Shown: positions 25,807 to 39,289, counted from the stretch's first letter. The stretch is 64,000 nucleotides of DNA from Sapria himalayana (GCA_029783825.1 JAREIK010008068.1:45001-109000); one strand, 5' to 3'. Program-made: numbers and translations. Notes: generated by a model not told the origin, from the sequence alone.

Positions 25807-27366
25807 AAATGCTTTATAGATAGAAAGAAAAACACATATATAGATAGATAGATTGATTGATAAACTGATTGATAGAAAAAATTGATAGAAAAATTGATAA
25901 ACAGATAGATAGACAAATATATAGAGAGATTATTAAAAAGATAGATAGATAAATAGATAGACAGATATATAGATAGATTAATTAATAGATAAATTAGTAG
26001 ATAGGTATGCAGATAGATATACATGTAGAAAGACATATAGATATGCAGAATGTTATCCAGATAGATATTCATATAGATAGATAGATAGAATAAAATAGAT
26101 TGATAGAAAGACAAATAGATATATAGATAAATAAACATAAAGATTGACAAATAGATAGACATATTTAGAGATATTTTGATTGAGAAATATATAGATAGAT
26201 TGATAAATATATAATAGATACATAGATTGATTTTAGACTGGTTGATAGATAAATACACATATAAATTAATCGAAATATTTTTAGATAGATCAAAAGAAAA
26301 ATAGAAAGATATATAGATTTAAAGACAAATACATAGAACATAGATAGACAAATAGATACACAGAAAAATAGATACACAGAAAAATAGATAGATAGATTGA
26401 TATATTGATTGATAAATAGATAGAAAAATAGACAAAAGTATATTAGAAAGCTAGAAAAATAAACATATAGATAGATAGATAGATATACATATAGAAAGAA
26501 AGATAGACAAATAGATAAATAGAAAGATAGATAGATTGATAGATTGATAAATAGATAGTTAGATAGATAAATAGATTTATGTCCAGATATTTTAATAGAC
26601 AGACAGACATATAAATAGATAGATAGATAAACAAACACAAACAAATAGATAATTAGAAAGATAGAAAGACTAAAGATAGACAAAGATATAGAGAGACATA
26701 CATATAGATAGATAGAAATATAAATAAATAGGTAGATAAATTTATCGATAGATTGATTGATAAATAGATAGACATATATATTGATAGATTTATATATATA
26801 TTAATATATAAATTGATTAAGAGATTGATAAATAGATAGATAGATAGACATATAGATAGATAGATAGACAGAAAGATAGACAGATATATTGGTAGATAAA
26901 TAGATACATAGATAGATAGATAAATAGATAATTATATAGATATGTAGATAGGCAGACATATAAGCAGATAGAAACAAATATAGATAGATATATAGATAGA
27001 TAGAAAAATAGATAAATAGATAGATATCTAGATATATAGACGGATAGAGAGATAAAAAGATAGATAGATAAATAAATAGATAGATAAATAGCAAGACAGA
27101 TAGATATACAGATAGATAGACAGATAAATAGACAGATAAATAGATAGGTAGATTGATATCCCAAAAGATAGACAGATAGATATACATATAGATAGGCAAA
27201 TTAACAGATAGATTGATAGATATAGTTATAGACAGATAGATAGATAGATAGATAGAATTATAGAATGATAGATTGATAGATTTCTAGATTGATAGTGAGA
27301 TAGAAAGATAGATAGTTAGATAAATAGATAGAAAAATGGATAGATAGATAATAGACATATAAACAC

Positions 27367-27402
<36 letters not shown>

Positions 27403-29317
27403 AATGATAGATAGATTTATAGATAGACTGATAGATAGAAAGATAGATATATTGATAGATTAATAAATAGATTGATAGGCAAATTGTTAGACAGATTTAT
27501 TGACATATAGAGATATATATATATAGAAAATTGATAGATAGATAGATAGACAGATTTATATATAGATACATATTTAGACAGACAAATACATAGATAATTA
27601 GACTAATAGATAGATAAATAGACTAATAGATAAATAGATCGATAGACAAATAGATTGATAGATATCTAGATATCTAGATAGATAGACATATAAAAAGATA
27701 GATTGATAGATAGATTTATAGAAAATTGTAAGACAGATAGATATATAGATATATAGACAGATTAATAGGCAGATTGATAGATAGAGCTATAGATAGTTTG
27801 ATAACATATTGATAGATAGGTTGATAGATCTATTAATAGATAGATAGACATTTTGTTAGAAAGATTGATAAATAGTTTTATATATAGAATGATTGATAAA
27901 TTGAAAGATAGATTGATAGAGAGAATGTTAGATAGATTGATAGACTAATAGATAGGGAGATTGATACATAAATAGATAGATAGATAAAAAGATAAACAAA
28001 TAGATTGATATGTTGATAGACAAATTTATAGACAAATTGATAGGCAGATTGATAGAAAGATTAATAGATAGATTGATTAATAGATAAATAGATAGACAGC
28101 TAAATAGAAAAATAGATAGCAAATAGAAATATTGATAGATCGAAAGATAGATAAATAGATAGTTAGATATATAGATAGAAAAAAAGAGAGAGAGATAGAT
28201 AGATATTTAGATAAACTTATAGATAGATAAATAGATATATAGATATATCGACAAATGGATAAAGAGATAGATAGATAGATAGATATATAGACAAATGGAT
28301 TTGAGAGATAGATAGACACATAGATTATATATAAATAGATAAGTATATATATAGACAGATAGATAAATTGATAGACAGACATACAGATAGACCGATATAC
28401 ATATTGAGGAACAAAAAGGCATACACATACAAGAGATACAAAAAAAATAGATAGATAGTTAAAAGATAGACAGATACATAGATAAATAGAGTGATAGATA
28501 GATAGATAGACATAAAGAATGGTAGATAGATAGTTAGATAGAAAGATATATAAACATATAGATATATAGACAGTTAGACACATAGACAAATAGATGGTCA
28601 GTCAAATAGATAGTTAGAAAAATAGATAGATTGATTGATATATACATAAATATATTGACAAATAAAAAGACAAAAAGTCATTTAGGTAGGAATATATTTA
28701 GGAAGGTAAGTAGATAGACAGATAAACATACAGACATGAAAATACACAAATAAATAGACAAACAAAAAAAAGACATACAAACAAATAAATAGATAGACAG
28801 ACAGATAGACAAATATATAGACAATTTGATATATAGATTAATAGAAAGATTGATATATGGATAGATAAATAGCTTGATAGAAAGATTGATAAATATATTG
28901 ATAAACTGATAAATAGATAGATAGTTAGACAAATAGATAGACAGATAGATAAACAAATTGATAAATAAAAATATAGATAGATAGACAGATAGATAAATGG
29001 ATAGATAAATTGATATAGAAATAGATAGATAGATAGATAAAGTAAATGATAGATAGATAAAAAGATAGCTACATAGATACATAGATAGAATAATAGATTG
29101 GTTGATAAACAAATTGATAGATGGATTGTTAGACAAATAGATTGACATTTTGATAGATAGATTGATTGATAGATTGATATAAGAATTGATAAATAGTTAG
29201 ATAATTAGATTGATTAATAAAAAGATAGATAGATAGTTAGTTAGACGAATTGATAGATATATAGATAGACACATTGATATATAGATAGATAGACAGATAG
29301 ATAGATAGATAGATAGA

Positions 29318-29341
29318 TTGACATATATTGATATATGTCAA
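29318..29341. repeat. Short inverted repeat near array edge
   Basis: TTGACATAT at 29318-29326 and ATATGTCAA at 29333-29341 are reverse complements with a 6 base loop. An overlapping TTGATATA/TATATCAA pair follows. Confidence 0.7.
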
Positions 29342-29499
29342 TATATCAATATACAGATAAATAGATAGATAGATAGATCGATAAATTATTATATAAATAG
29401 ATTGATATATTGATAGATAAATAGATAATTATAAAGTCTGATACATAGATATATTGATAGATAAATAGATATACAGATAGATATAAGTATAGATAGATC

Positions 29500-29772
29500 G
29501 CTAACATACCTTTTTATATAAAATTTTTTCATATTAATTAAAAAATTACTACAATATATTTAATTTTAAATAATTAGAAACCATAATCATAAAAAACACA
29601 CATTCTTTGGAAAAAAATATTAATTTAATTCATTGTTGAAAATAAAAGCAATACAAATAACTTACATTAATTATGTTGCAACAATTTAAAAAACTCTTAA
29701 CACAATAACTAGTTCATATCATCATCTTATAATAAAACTAGCTCATAATCTAATATTCATGATCACAACCTA
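29500..29772. other. Non-array flank left of B2, no gene seen
   Basis: About 270 bp of AT-rich unique-looking sequence lie between the GATA array and the B2 terminus. There is no frame of note. Confidence 0.6.
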
Positions 29773-30200
29773 CACTACAAGAAAAATCCCATATAGCTAG
29801 GGATAATTCCCTAGCTAAATGAGTATTTTCCATCGCTAAATGAAATATAGTGACAGATTACCGATGGATTGGTTCCCCACCTAAAGTGCTTCTTACTAAA
29901 ATATAGCGACGGATAGTGTCCCTAGCTAAAAAGATAGTGACTAAAAAATCCCTTGCTAAAAAACACAAATTCCCTAGCTAAATTAGCAAGATAAATGATA
30001 TTTTTCTTCTCCAAGCGAAAATAAAGATAAATGATTCCCTAGCAAAAGTGTGGTCAATATATTTTAGCGACGGATATAGTCCTTAGCTAAATAAAATTAG
30101 CGATCAAAATCCATCGCTCATTTTAATATTTCCCAAGCTAATTTAGCAATAAATTTTTTCCTAGATATTTTAATTTCAAAATTAATTTCAGAATTTAAAT
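29773..30200 (+). repeat. Family B left terminus and subterminal repeats (B2)
   Basis: The terminus is followed by at least eight copies of CCTAGCTAAA or its inverse, and by TAGCGACGGATA, ATCGCTAAAT and related strings. These are the probable binding sites of the family B TNPA-like protein, by analogy with En/Spm. Confidence 0.88.
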
Positions 30201-30830
30201 TATTTTAAAATTTTTTAATAAAATAATTTAATATTTTTATATCAAATTGATTAAAAATTGAAACTATAAATAAATTATAATAAACAAAAAATAAAATCAT
30301 TTAATATCTTATTCTAATTTAATATTTTACATAATTGAAACAAAAAAATAATAAAATTTTATTTCATCTTCTTCACCAATGTATCTACTGACAATGCATA
30401 AATTATAATATATCCATTCATTGATGTTACTTTCTCTCTCTCTGCTCCTACGATCATCATTTTTCTACTGCGACAAAGATGTCCGAGTCATGGCACGTAA
30501 TGTCTAGTAAAAGATCCTATCACTTATAGAAGCTTTGTATGTGGAACTATTCGGTATCATATCTGTAAGAAATTTAAACCACTTAGTCAAATTTTTTTAA
30601 AAAGTTATGTTAATGATACATATAATATTGTATTATATATGTTAATATATCCTAGTATTTCACTCGTACATATATTATTGCAGTATATGTATATAAAAAT
30701 AGCAATATTATGTGTACATATAAACTAAGTACAAATATACTCAATATATATGTACAAAAATACTTTAGTATTATATGTTCGTAAATACTAACTTTCTTCA
30801 TATGTATATACCTCATTTGGTACTATTGCT

Positions 30831-31290
30831 GCTACTCCCGCTGCCACTCTTGCCATTGCTACCGTTGTCACTGTCACTGCCAATACCATTGCTGCTGTCG
30901 CCACCGTTGTAGTTACCACATCTGCCTCTACTACCGTGGCTGCCGCCGCTGGTTGCTGCCCCCGCTGTTGATGCTACCGCTGAATGCCATAGCTTTTCCT
31001 GCCACCGCTTCCACAGCTACTACCACTGCCACAGCTGCTATCACTAGTGCCGCTACTACTGTTGCCACCTCTGCCGATGTTGCCGCTACTTTTGGTACTA
31101 CCACTGCTACTGTCGCTGCCTCCAATGCTATCGCTCCTGTCGCTGCCACTCTTGCCTCTGTTACCACCACTATAGCTCCCACTGCTACCACCGCCACCAC
31201 TGGAGCCGCTGCCTCTTCTGCTGATGCCACTGCCACCACTGTCACCGCTACCGTCGCTGCCGCCACTATCACTGCTACTACTACTGATAA
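30831..31290. repeat. GC-rich trinucleotide core, module 1
   Basis: The + strand is almost entirely CTG, CCA, CTA, CCG and TTG triplets, for example GCTGCCACTGCTACC. It opens frames on both strands (30953-31426 +, 30931-31272 -) rich in Ala, Thr and Val. These frames are products of the triplet phase and I do not call them genes. Confidence 0.9.
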
Positions 31291-32040
31291 TAGGCTTTTA
31301 CAAACCTATAATAGGCTAAAACTCTACCCAAAAAATTTGGAGACACAAATATTTTCACCGATATATAAAAATAGTTATTATAGACATGAACAAACACAAA
31401 TTAAAGTTGATTGTCATATAGCTTAAACTAAAATTTAATTAATTAATTTTATATTTTTTGAATTAATTTAATAAAAAATAGAAACTATAAATGAAAATTT
31501 TAAATTAAACAAAAAAAATTCATTGAATAACTTATTCTAATTCAATATTTTAAATAACTAAAAAAAATAATAAAAATTATATTACATCTTAGTAATCAAT
31601 GTATCTACCGACTATGCATAAAGTATAATTTATCAATGCATTGACATTTCTTTCTCTCACTTTGCTCCTCCGATCACCAATTTTCCATTGTGAAAAAACT
31701 ATCCAAGTCATGGTGCTTCATGTCAGTTAAAAAATCCGTTCACTTATATAAGCTTCATATGGGAAACCATGTGGTACCACATCTGTAAGAAATTTAAACC
31801 ACAAAATCAAATTAAAATAAATTAAAAAAACTATGTTTTGATAAATATATATTATTGCGGCAAAAATGTACATATATACTAGCATTTTACTCATACATAT
31901 ATTACTACAGTATTTGTACATATAAATTGCATAATTATGCGTACATATATACCGAGTACATATATACTCAATATATATGTATATAAAATACTACAAAATT
32001 ATACGTACATATATACTGACTATATACGTAAGTATATTAT

Positions 32041-32525
32041 GCATTTGTTGTTGTTCCTATTACTCCCACTGCCACTGCTACCCTTGCCTCCCCTACCGCT
32101 CGTTGCTGCCCCTGTTGCTACTGCCGCTGCCATTGTAGCTACTGCTACCACTGCTACCTCCACTATCACCGCTACAACTACTGTTGCTGCCAGTGCTGCC
32201 TCCCCTGCTGTTGCTACCGTTGCTGCCTCTGCCACCACCACTGTCATTGCTAATGCTGCTGTTGCTACCTCTATTGCCTCTGTCGCCGCCACTACCGTTG
32301 CTACCGCTACTGCCTCCGCTGTCACCACTACCACTGATTCTGCTACTTCCTCTGATGCCTTCATGGTAGTTAGTGTCACTGCTGCTGCTGCTGCCACATC
32401 TGCCATCGCTGCCGCTACAGCCACTACCGCCACTATTGCTGACGCTACTACCATTGCCGTTTCTGGCATCACTACACCACTACCATCACTGACACTGCTA
32501 TCACTGCTGCCGTGACTACTGCTAC
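32041..32525. repeat. GC-rich trinucleotide core, module 2
   Basis: This is the same triplet composition as module 1 at the equivalent place. Open frames 31937-32515 (+), 32184-32369 (+) and 32020-32472 (-) are low-complexity Ala/Thr/Val/Leu/Pro products. Confidence 0.9.
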
Positions 32526-33290
32526 TGATAATAGGCTTTTACTTACCTATAATAAGCTAAAACTCTACCCAAATAATTTGGAGAAATACAAATATATTCA
32601 AAGATATATAAATATAGTTATTATAGATATCAACAAACAAAAATTACAGTTGATTGTCATACAGTTTCAACAAAATTTTAATTAAATAATTTAATATTTT
32701 TAAATTAAATTTCATAAAAACATAAACTATAAATGAAAATTTTAAATTAAACAAAAAAAATTCATTTAATAACTTATTCTAATATAATATTTTAAAAAAC
32801 TAAAACAAAAAAATAATAAAAATTATATTACATCTTATTAATCAATATATTTATCGACTCTGCATAAAGTATAATCTATCAATGCATTGACATTGCTTTC
32901 TCTCCCTTTGCTCATCCGATAACAAACTTTCTGCTACAAAAATGTTGTCCGAGTCACTGTGTATCATGTTTGTTGAAATATGTCTTCACTTATACAAGCT
33001 TCGAATGAAAAATAATGCGGTACCATATCTGTACAAAATTTAAACCACCAAATCAAATCAAATTAAATAAAAAAAACTATATTTTGATAAAAATATATTA
33101 CTGCAGTAAATATGTACATATATACTAATATTTCACTCGTACATATATTAATACAGTATATGTACATATAAACTATAATATTTTGCGTACATGTATACTG
33201 AGTACATATATATACTCAGTATATATGTACATAAAATATTATAGTATTATACGTACGTATATAGTGACTATATACGTACGTATATACCAC

Positions 33291-33781
33291 ATTTGTTGTC
33301 GTTGCTGCTGCTCCCTCTACCACTGCCACTCTTGTCACTACTATCATTGCTGCTGCCACTACCGCTATCACTGTCATTGCACTAATTATACCACTACCAC
33401 TACCAATGCCATTGCCACTAGCACTGCTGCTGGTGGTGTCGCTGCCACCCCGCCACCACCACCATTATTGTGGCTACCGTTGATGCCGGTGGGGTCACTG
33501 CTATCGCTGCTGCCACTAATTCCACTACTGTCGATTCTGCCGCTGCTACCGCTGATGCCACTTCTGCCACCGCCACCGCTGCCATCACTGCCATCACCAC
33601 CACTGTCGTCGCCGCCACTGCCACAGCAGCTGCTGCTGCTACGGCCCCTATCACCGATGCTACTGCTGCCACTGTTGCCGCCACTACTACTGCCACTGCT
33701 GCCGCCACTACTGCTTCTGCTGCCACCGCTGCCACTTCTGCCACCACCAATGTTATCGCTGCCATCACTACCGCTGCTGAA
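33291..33781. repeat. GC-rich trinucleotide core, module 3
   Basis: This is the same triplet composition as modules 1 and 2. Open frames 33183-33812 (+), 33470-33982 (+) and 33418-33768 (-) are low-complexity. Confidence 0.9.
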
Positions 33782-33784
33782 AAT

Positions 33785-34065
33785 AAGCTTTTACAAACCT
33801 ATAATAGGCTAAAATTCTACCCAAACAATTTAGAGATACAAAAACATATTCACAGATATATAAAAACAAATATTTTAGACATAAACAAACACAAATTAAA
33901 GTTAATTGTCATACAGCTTCAACAAAAATCCAAAAGATGTCTAGAAATTATGTTTAGAGATAAAGACAGTGCAAAAATATAATGTTTTTAGAATAATAAA
34001 GATTATATAAGCTAGACCTTTTTTTGATAAAGCTGAAATCGGTAATATGGGACCCAAGCATTGGA
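33785..34065. repeat. Inner left arm of B2, inverted copy at 44575-44850
   Basis: The stretch begins GCTTTTACAAACCTATAATA and ends near AAGCTGAAATCGGTAATATG, GGACCCA. The reverse complement of 44575-44850 gives the same ordered strings. The inner edges of the two arms therefore lie at about 34065 and 44575, and enclose the transposase core. Confidence 0.88.
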
Positions 34066-34388
34066 AGAACCATGGTAATGTCTAGATGCTTTGAATCAAG
34101 ATTTTTTATTTTGTCTCACATAATGTGTCCTGTAAAGATTCATAATTTGGTTAATCAAACAAGTAATGAACAAAACCATAATAAAAAAAATTGAAACCTG
34201 CAAAAAAATATCATAATTATTTGCTACACATAGACAAAAATAAATAACAGTTCAGAAATAATTCTCACACTCAATCATCCTCATAATTTGTAGGGATGCT
34301 AGCCACTCATGTGAGAATTCGCAGCTAGATCTCAAAATGTTATCAGTTGACCAAATGCCGCTAACAGTGACTCCAAATAGGATATCTA

Positions 34389-36140
34389 CTATTGCATTAC
34401 ATTTTTAATTTCTTTAATTTCTTGCATTTCTTCCATCAAATTAGTTATCTACTCATCCTTCTTGTTCATTTCAGTATCCATATCTATAATATGTTCATTT
34501 GTTTCCAATGCTTGTTGTTCAACTACCTCATCCACCTTTGCTAAGACAGATGAATTAGAAGTATGACTGCTACAACAAAATGTCACTCCCTTAGAGCTGA
34601 TTCCGTACACTCACTGCTTCTTTGGACTTCCTATTGTCTCCAAATAAATAGAATCATAGTCATTTGGTTGAAAGACCATAGAACCCTCAACTTGTTGATG
34701 AGCAGTTGTCACACATTCCTCCTTTAGGTCCTAAGATAAAATAGAGAAAAAAACTATTCTATATTTACAAAAAATAAAATAAATATTTTGCATTCAAAAT
34801 AATTTTCATATTGTACTGTAGTTTTTTAAAATCTAATTAATATAACAATTTCTTACAGTAATCATCTAAGACTTGTTGTCAACATACTGACCATCCACTT
34901 TCTTCACATGCATCTTCCTGAAAATCTCATAAAAAATTGGATCTCGACCCAATTCTCCAGCCTAGAATATGTTGTTATTAAGACATAAAAAAACAAATGA
35001 TAAAAAAATTTAACAAAATTAATAAAACCATGCATAGATTTTATTTATTAGACTATTAGGACAAACACAAAATATAGAAATGTTTAGAATTTTAAATTTC
35101 TACCAAATCTCGAGAATGCTCAATGCTCGACTTTGAATCTCCAGTGTGTCGACTGATTCCTGTACCTAGTCTAGCTACCTCACTTCTTAAATTTTTACTG
35201 GCAATATCTGATTTTTTCTTCACATCTGGCTACTCCCAATAATTAAGCCACTCGGGCCAGTCTTCCTCGGATATAAAATAAGACATTTCTTTCATTTTAT
35301 TTAATTTATGGACAAAATCAGAATAACGTTGAGCAGATTTGATATTCCATAATGACTTTATCTTTCCATCAAATTTGGGTGCACATGTGCATTGATTCTA
35401 TATATAGAAAAATGATAAAAAATAATTTATTTTAACTACAAGAACATAATTATTTACTATTTGAATAATAACGAACATAAAAGTTAAGTAATTAGATAAT
35501 TATTTTTCAATTCTTTTGTTTTGTTATTTTTACCTAAAAGTCATTAAAATATGACTGTTTTGTAGATTCAGAAACTTTCTTTAAGGAGAAAGCTTTAGAA
35601 TCATCTATTTTCTTGAAAGTCTTTGTAATTATAGTTGAACACTTGTGAGATGAAATAAAACTGTACAAATAAATAAAAACCATTGAAAACAAGCTAATCA
35701 TAACAATATAAAAAAACCACTAACAATAGTATCAAAATTTTTTTTTCTAATCATTTTTATATATTTCTTTTACCTCTCATCCACAATCTCAATTTCTAAC
35801 TTTACACTGATTTTAGAGGAAGGCTCAACATTTGATGATGTTGTTGGTATTATAAATGAGGGAACAATCGGTGTAAAATGTGGTGTAGAAGATAGAGATG
35901 GATCAAAGTTTGTGCAGGAAGCACAATGGATGGTGGGCTTACATCTGATAAAGGTGATAGTAGAGGTCTCAATGATGGTGATGGTGATAGAAATGGAGAT
36001 GGTGATTGTGATGTTGAAGTCTAGATATGGTGGCTATGAGATGGTACTGATTCTGCAACATGATGTAACATACTAGATGAATTTGGTTTATTTTTGTGTC
36101 CATGCCCACCTCCACAACGGCCACGTCCTTTAGGCACCAT
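34389..36140 (-). pseudogene. TNPA-like second protein of CACTA (plant transposase Ptta/En/Spm), decayed
   Basis: In CACTA elements this protein binds subterminal motifs and cooperates with TNPD. The start MVPKGRGRCGGGGHGHKNK (ATG at 36138-36140) leads a Ser/Pro-rich N-terminus. After intron-like gaps come TIITKTFKKIDDSKAFSLKK, then FDGKIKSLWNIKSAQRYSDF, ISEEDWPEWLNYWE, a TAG, KKKSDIASKNLRSEVARLGT and GISRHTGDSKSSIEHSRDL, the best-conserved block of the family. Next are LGRDPIFYEIFRKMHVKKVD and SIYLETIGSPKKQ, with a TGA before VYGISSKGVTF. The C-terminus, EEMQEIKEIKNVMQ, is coiled-coil-like. Stops interrupt every segment, so it is not functional. Confidence 0.85.
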
Positions 36141-36479
36141 CTACTATACAAAATAAAATATAGAGCAAAAAATAGGGATATGATGAACAAGCGTGCATTT
36201 TCGAATAAAACACACCAATATATTTCAATAAAATATAAAAAGTCTTTGATAGTTTAACTTTATAATAAAATTATAACAATTTAATTATCGGTATAACTAT
36301 CATCCTTTAGTGGATCTTCTGATATTTCATCTGATTCTGATAGAAGTTCGAACTCATCTTTAGATAGAAATTGATCATCTTCAATTTCTATTGTGCCACC
36401 ATTTGAATCACATAAATTTTCTAGATCTTCATCGACATTCACAGGCTCAAAATTATTTATGTCATCTTCTTGGAATGCC

Positions 36480-37060
36480 AGTGCATTTTCTATGTCTGTA
36501 CTTCTTTGTTGTGATGTTGGTAACTCAAATTTTGACTAAGCTTTGATTTTGAAAATTACCTACCAATCTCTCTTATCACGGGATAAATTCGGATATGTAC
36601 AATAATATACATGAGTAGCTTGAACTGCCATAATAAATGGCTCATATCGATTATATTTGTGTATGTGGTCAACATCCACTAGCTTATAATCCGAATGAAT
36701 CTTTGAGCTCACATTTCATGTAGGATCAAACAACTCGCATTTAAATAATATAATCCTATTATTTTTCAGTCCAGGATACTCCAACTCAATAACTTCTTTG
36801 AGTTGACCATAATAATCAATCTCATCTGCACTATAACATTAGCCTTTAATAGATAAACCACTATTCATTATTATTTTAGAGGAACCATGCCCGATTGTGT
36901 GAAACTTATATCCATTAACATGAGCCTTAATACCCAGAATAGGTTGTCACATATCTAAACGGGCCTTTACTTAGATTCTGAATGAAAATATTTGAATCTC
37001 CATTTGATATTCAATTGCCTGTGACATTAATTTATAAAATGATATTAACAAATAAAAGAT
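36480..37060 (-). pseudogene. TNPD C-terminal DUF4216 domain, decayed
   Basis: The - strand reads IKAHVNGYKFHTIGHGSSK, ADEIDYYGQLKEVIELEYPG, LKNNRIILFKCELFDPT, a stop, KIHSDYKLVDVDHIHKYNRY, EPFIMAVQATHVYYCTYPNL and SRDKRDW. These match the usual DUF4216 order in plant TNPD proteins. TAG replaces the second Trp of the RDKRDWW motif, and TGA and TAA fall elsewhere. It lies directly downstream of the DUF4218 segment on the same strand, so the two are one dead gene. Confidence 0.88.
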
Positions 37061-37499
37061 ACTAATAAATTAAATAATTCAAAAATAAAAAACTTAATTA
37101 TACTCACATAACTTTTTAACCAATTCACAAATTTAGTTTCTTGTATATAATCGACATCATTACTGGAAATTACTGGATGCTTATATTTTAATTGCTCAAC
37201 ATAAATACTACACAAATATAAAATGAGAGAAAAAAATGTACATCAATTTTTAATAATTCCTATTAAAGATAAAATTAAACTATGATTAAACCTACAACCA
37301 TTTTGGGTATACATACTCAATATATGGTACAACCTCCTCACAATTAAGTAAAACATAGCTCCGGGTTACTTTGTACTCTTCATCATTCATACATCAATTC
37401 ATTGAACTTCAAAATGCTTTTCCAAGGTGCTTGAATAAAGATAGTTTGTCCATAGAATTATCTTCCACCATCACATGACATTCATAATTCCGGGACACA

Positions 37500-38115
37500 T
37501 TTCTATTCTTTGTATTGACATGATCTCAAACTAATAAGAACAAAATGATGATGCTTCTTCTACTAAATATGCATTGAAAATTGAACCTTCAACTTTTTCC
37601 TTATTTCTAACATTCAATATCAATTTATGAAGATACATACATCCATAATGTTAGGTTTCAATTAGATTAAATTACAATTATACTTAAAGTAGTAAATAAT
37701 AAAACACATCAAATTATATGTATTTACCTCTAAAAAAAGATACATCCATATGACTTGTATTGGCTCTTCAATCCTTGCTTCATATGCCAAATGGACTGAC
37801 AAATGCTCCATCGAGTCAAAAAAACTCAGTGGGAATATCCGTTCAAGCTTACAGATAATAAGTGGAATGTCATTCTCCAGCCTCACAATGTCATCTATTT
37901 TGATTGTGGTTGCAGTTAGCTGTTTGAAAAACAAAGTAAGTTCTGTAAGGACCTTCCAAACACTTAGTGGGAGTAATTCATGGAATGCAATTGGTATTAA
38001 TCTCTGCATAAATACATAACAGTCAGAACTTTTCATTCCAAATAACCTAAGATTCTTCATATCCATGCATCTACCCATATTTGACACATATCCATCAGGG
38101 AATTTCAAATTTTAA
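37500..38115 (-). pseudogene. TNPD DUF4218 domain, truncated by GATA array
   Basis: The open segment 37662-38108 contains FPDGYVSNMGRCMDMKNLRL, FGMKSSDCYVFMQRLIPIAF, WKVLTELTLFFKQLTAT, DIPLIICKLERIFPLSFFDS and MEHLSVHLAYEARIEEPIQ, a textbook DUF4218. After a break, YLHKLILNVRNKEKVEGSIF and NAYLVEEASSF continue it at about 37640-37540. Only about 20 nt of coding-like sequence precede FPDGY before the GATA array begins at about 38125, so the Tnp2 catalytic domain that should lie upstream is gone. This is the best-preserved coding segment in the window but is only a remnant. Confidence 0.9.
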
Positions 38116-38124
38116 ACCCATTCA

Positions 38125-39083
38125 CACAATATCATATAGATAGAAATATTCTTTGATAGAATGATAGCCAAATTGATAGACATATATATAAACAGATTGA
38201 AAAATAGAAAGATAAATAGATAGCGAGATACAAATAAAGAAAGATTGATAGATACATAGACTAACATATAGATAATTAGACAAATAGACAGATATATAGT
38301 TAGATAGATGTATATATATATTAATAGTTAGATAGATAGATAGATAGATAGAGAGATAACAAATATACAGATAGAGGGTTCGACAGATATAAAAATATAC
38401 ATATTGATAGATATACATATAAAAAATAGATAGATAGATAGATTGACATATAGATGAATAGATAGATAGATAGTTAGATAATTCATAAGATAGTGAGATT
38501 AAAAGATGGAAAGCTGGACATATTGATAAATATGCAGATAGACAGAAAGACATATAGATAGAATGACATATAGACAGATAGATAGATATATATATATATA
38601 TATAGATTGATTGATAGATAAACTATTGATAGATATACAAATAGACTTTAGATACATAGATAGAAATATAGATTGATTTGTAGACAAATAGACATATAGA
38701 TAAATATACATATAAATAGATAGACATATTGACAAATACACAGATACACTAATAGATTGATTGAAAAATAGATAAATAGATAGATCAAAAGATAGACAAT
38801 TAGGTAGATAGATAGATTGAACGACAAACTGACATTTAGATAGATAAATAGGTAGGTAGGTAGGTAGATAAAGAGAGATCGTTAGATAGAAATATAGATA
38901 GATATATAGATAGACAAAAAGATAGATAGATAGACATATAGATAAATTAATAGATAGAGAGATAAATAGATATATAAATTAATAGATAGAGAGATTAAGA
39001 GAAAGCAAGATAGATAGATATACAAATTGATAGATATATAAATAGATATATAGTTACACACAAATATAGATAAATAGGAAGAC

Positions 39084-39123
<40 letters not shown>

Positions 39124-39275
39124 AAATATACAGATAGACAGATACAAATAAAGATAGATTGAAAGATACATAAATTGGCAGATCGACAAATAGATAGATA
39201 GATAGACAGTTAGATAGATATTCAGATATATAGATATATAGATATATAAATTGATAGATATATAACATATTTAAT
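38125..39275 (-). repeat. GATA array interrupting the B2 transposase
   Basis: About 1.15 kb of GATA units with a (TA)n tract at 39088-39120 replace the N-terminal and Tnp2 part of TNPD. The open frames 38122-38741 and 38882-39283 on the - strand are array artefacts. Sequence on the far side (39280 on) is not transposase. Confidence 0.95.
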
Positions 39276-39289
39276 ATACACACATATAT

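Larger units (their letters stand above)
14720..29500 (-). repeat. Long degenerate (GATA)n array, ~14.8 kb
   Basis: The + strand is dominated by GATA with variants GACA, GATT, AATA and GAAA, plus (TA)n runs, and almost no unique sequence. On the - strand (TATC) the array has no stop codons, which gives the many open frames here, up to 555 codons at 17887-19554, all repeating Leu-Ser-Ile-Tyr. They have no start context, no other composition and no reason to be genes. The array includes short local duplications, for example 28 bp units at 24627-24710. Confidence 0.97.
30285..33960. repeat. Three tandem ~1.24 kb modules in left arm of B2
   Basis: Each unit runs in the same order: an AT-rich AACAAAAAA start; the marker TGCATAAATTATAAT or TGCATAAAGTATAAT; a TTTCTCTC/GCTCC stretch; an AGAAATTTAAACCAC stretch; TATATACTCAGTATATATG strings; a GC-rich trinucleotide core; and GATAATAGGCTTTTAC. 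The last marker falls at about 31287, 32527 and 33780, so the period is 1240-1253 bp. Confidence 0.9.

Noticed and set aside
14720..29500. GATA units as clustered GATA-factor binding sites
   Set aside because: The units come from a simple repeat tens of kilobases long with no linked gene. Binding is possible, but nothing in the sequence supports a regulatory role.
30931..33982. Ala/Thr/Val-rich open frames on both strands as possible structural proteins
   Set aside because: They follow from trinucleotide phase of the GC-rich cores. Both strands are open, there is no start or splice context, and the three copies do not share one frame.
35969..36190. Open frame on the - strand with a His-rich tail as a separate protein
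   Set aside because: It overlaps the start of the TNPA-like gene in another frame; the His run is the Ser/Pro-coding repeat read out of frame.
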